Origin: a virus
IMG/VR virus record: IMGVR_UViG_3300025079_000029
Coordinates: 1 to 22,813 of that record
Reading direction: 5' to 3' (one strand)
DNA: 22,813 nt
How positions within the stretch are numbered: the first letter of the stretch is position 1; every line of letters begins with the position of its first letter. The notes beneath the pieces were generated by a model. That model did not search any database and was not told the DNA's origin. It was given only the letters and a program-made list of their open reading frames with translations. Below, in pieces: positions 22,681 through 22,813 of the stretch. The position numbers and the translations under genes were made by a program.

Positions 22681-22813
22681 ACTCTCCTGTTGCATCAAAT
22701 GACGGGCATGCTTTGTTAGCAAACTCGCTGTGTGAATAAATAACTGCCTCTGGGTACATTGCTTTAAGTGTTTTAAGCACGTTTAAGAGACTATCTTTCT
22801 GTTCTTGTGTTCT
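22667..22813 (-). CDS. N-acetylmuramoyl-L-alanine amidase, C-terminal end (T7 lysozyme type; cut by window end)
   Basis: The last 48 codons are present: RTQEQKDSLLNVLKTLKAMY, then PEAVIYSHSEFANKACPSFD and ATGEYEDI. This is the final helix and active-site segment of a zinc amidase (Amidase_2 family). The spacing of the H in SHSEF, the K in NKAC and the C in KACPSFD matches T7 lysozyme H122, K128 and C130 (zinc ligands and catalytic lysine, from established knowledge). The enzyme cuts the bond between muramic acid and L-alanine in peptidoglycan, releasing progeny. The first zinc histidine and most of the domain lie outside the window. Confidence 0.88.
   Translation of the reverse strand, partial: RTQEQKDSLLNVLKTLKAMYPEAVIYSHSEFANKACPSFDATGEYEDI

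Noticed and set aside
22681-22722. 14-residue N-terminal extension of the membrane protein
   Set aside because: It requires TTG; ATG at 22680 has AGGAGAG just upstream. That Shine-Dalgarno-like match also codes for the amidase end, so it may be chance.
1-22813. tRNA genes, integrase, insertion sequences or attachment sites
   Set aside because: Non-coding gaps are too short for a tRNA, no cloverleaf-like G/C-rich segment is visible, and no recombinase motifs or terminal inverted repeats were seen.

Overview
The window is a 22.8 kb interior piece of a tailed phage genome. Every credible gene lies on the minus strand, so the biological order runs from base 22813 down to base 1. Both ends cut through genes. 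The DNA is strongly A+T-rich by eye. Most genes have A/T-only leaders with no Shine-Dalgarno sequence, and stop/start overlaps (ATGA, TAATG) are common. Non-coding DNA is confined to a few gaps of roughly 10-65 bases, and no gene-free stretch exceeds 300 bases. The leaders and the gene set fit a short-tailed phage of Bacteroidota, most likely marine. The large structural proteins look like those of the crAss-like group (Crassvirales) and related uncultured marine phages. This is family-level recognition by eye, not a database result.

Layout in transcription order. (1) 22813-20715, lysis and small-protein block: the 3' end of a T7-lysozyme-type amidase, a single-span membrane protein with a coiled-coil tail, four tiny basic cysteine-containing proteins (49, 86, 48 and 73 aa), a small HExxH metallopeptidase-like protein, and a 3TM-holin-family protein. 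(2) 20713-19297: a small beta-rich protein, a short coiled-coil protein, a 74-aa protein, and a 197-aa protein with GroES-like features. (3) 19352-11357, packaging and head: candidate small terminase, large terminase, portal, scaffold-like protein, major capsid protein and a small downstream protein, closed by a UUCG-loop terminator. (4) 11293-10508: one isolated gene of unknown function, followed by a second intrinsic terminator. (5) 10450-2902, tail: two connector/ring-type proteins, a 1241-aa tail protein carrying a SUEL-type lectin domain, and a 629-aa partner protein. (6) 2891-1: a GNAT-like acetyltransferase, two probable internal virion (ejection) proteins, and the start of another protein that runs off the window.

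Inferred workings: terminase and portal package DNA into a shell built by the scaffold and capsid proteins. The ring proteins and the two large beta-rich proteins form the short tail. The internal proteins leave the head ahead of the DNA. The amidase and membrane proteins open the host at the end. The two hairpins within a one-direction operon, with no room for a promoter after either, probably lower expression of the tail genes relative to the head genes.

The most notable points are the lectin domain in the tail protein, the pentamer repeats that merge into several start codons, the terminator-bracketed gene, and the cluster of tiny basic Cys proteins. I see no tRNA, CRISPR array, insertion sequence, integrase or plus-strand gene.
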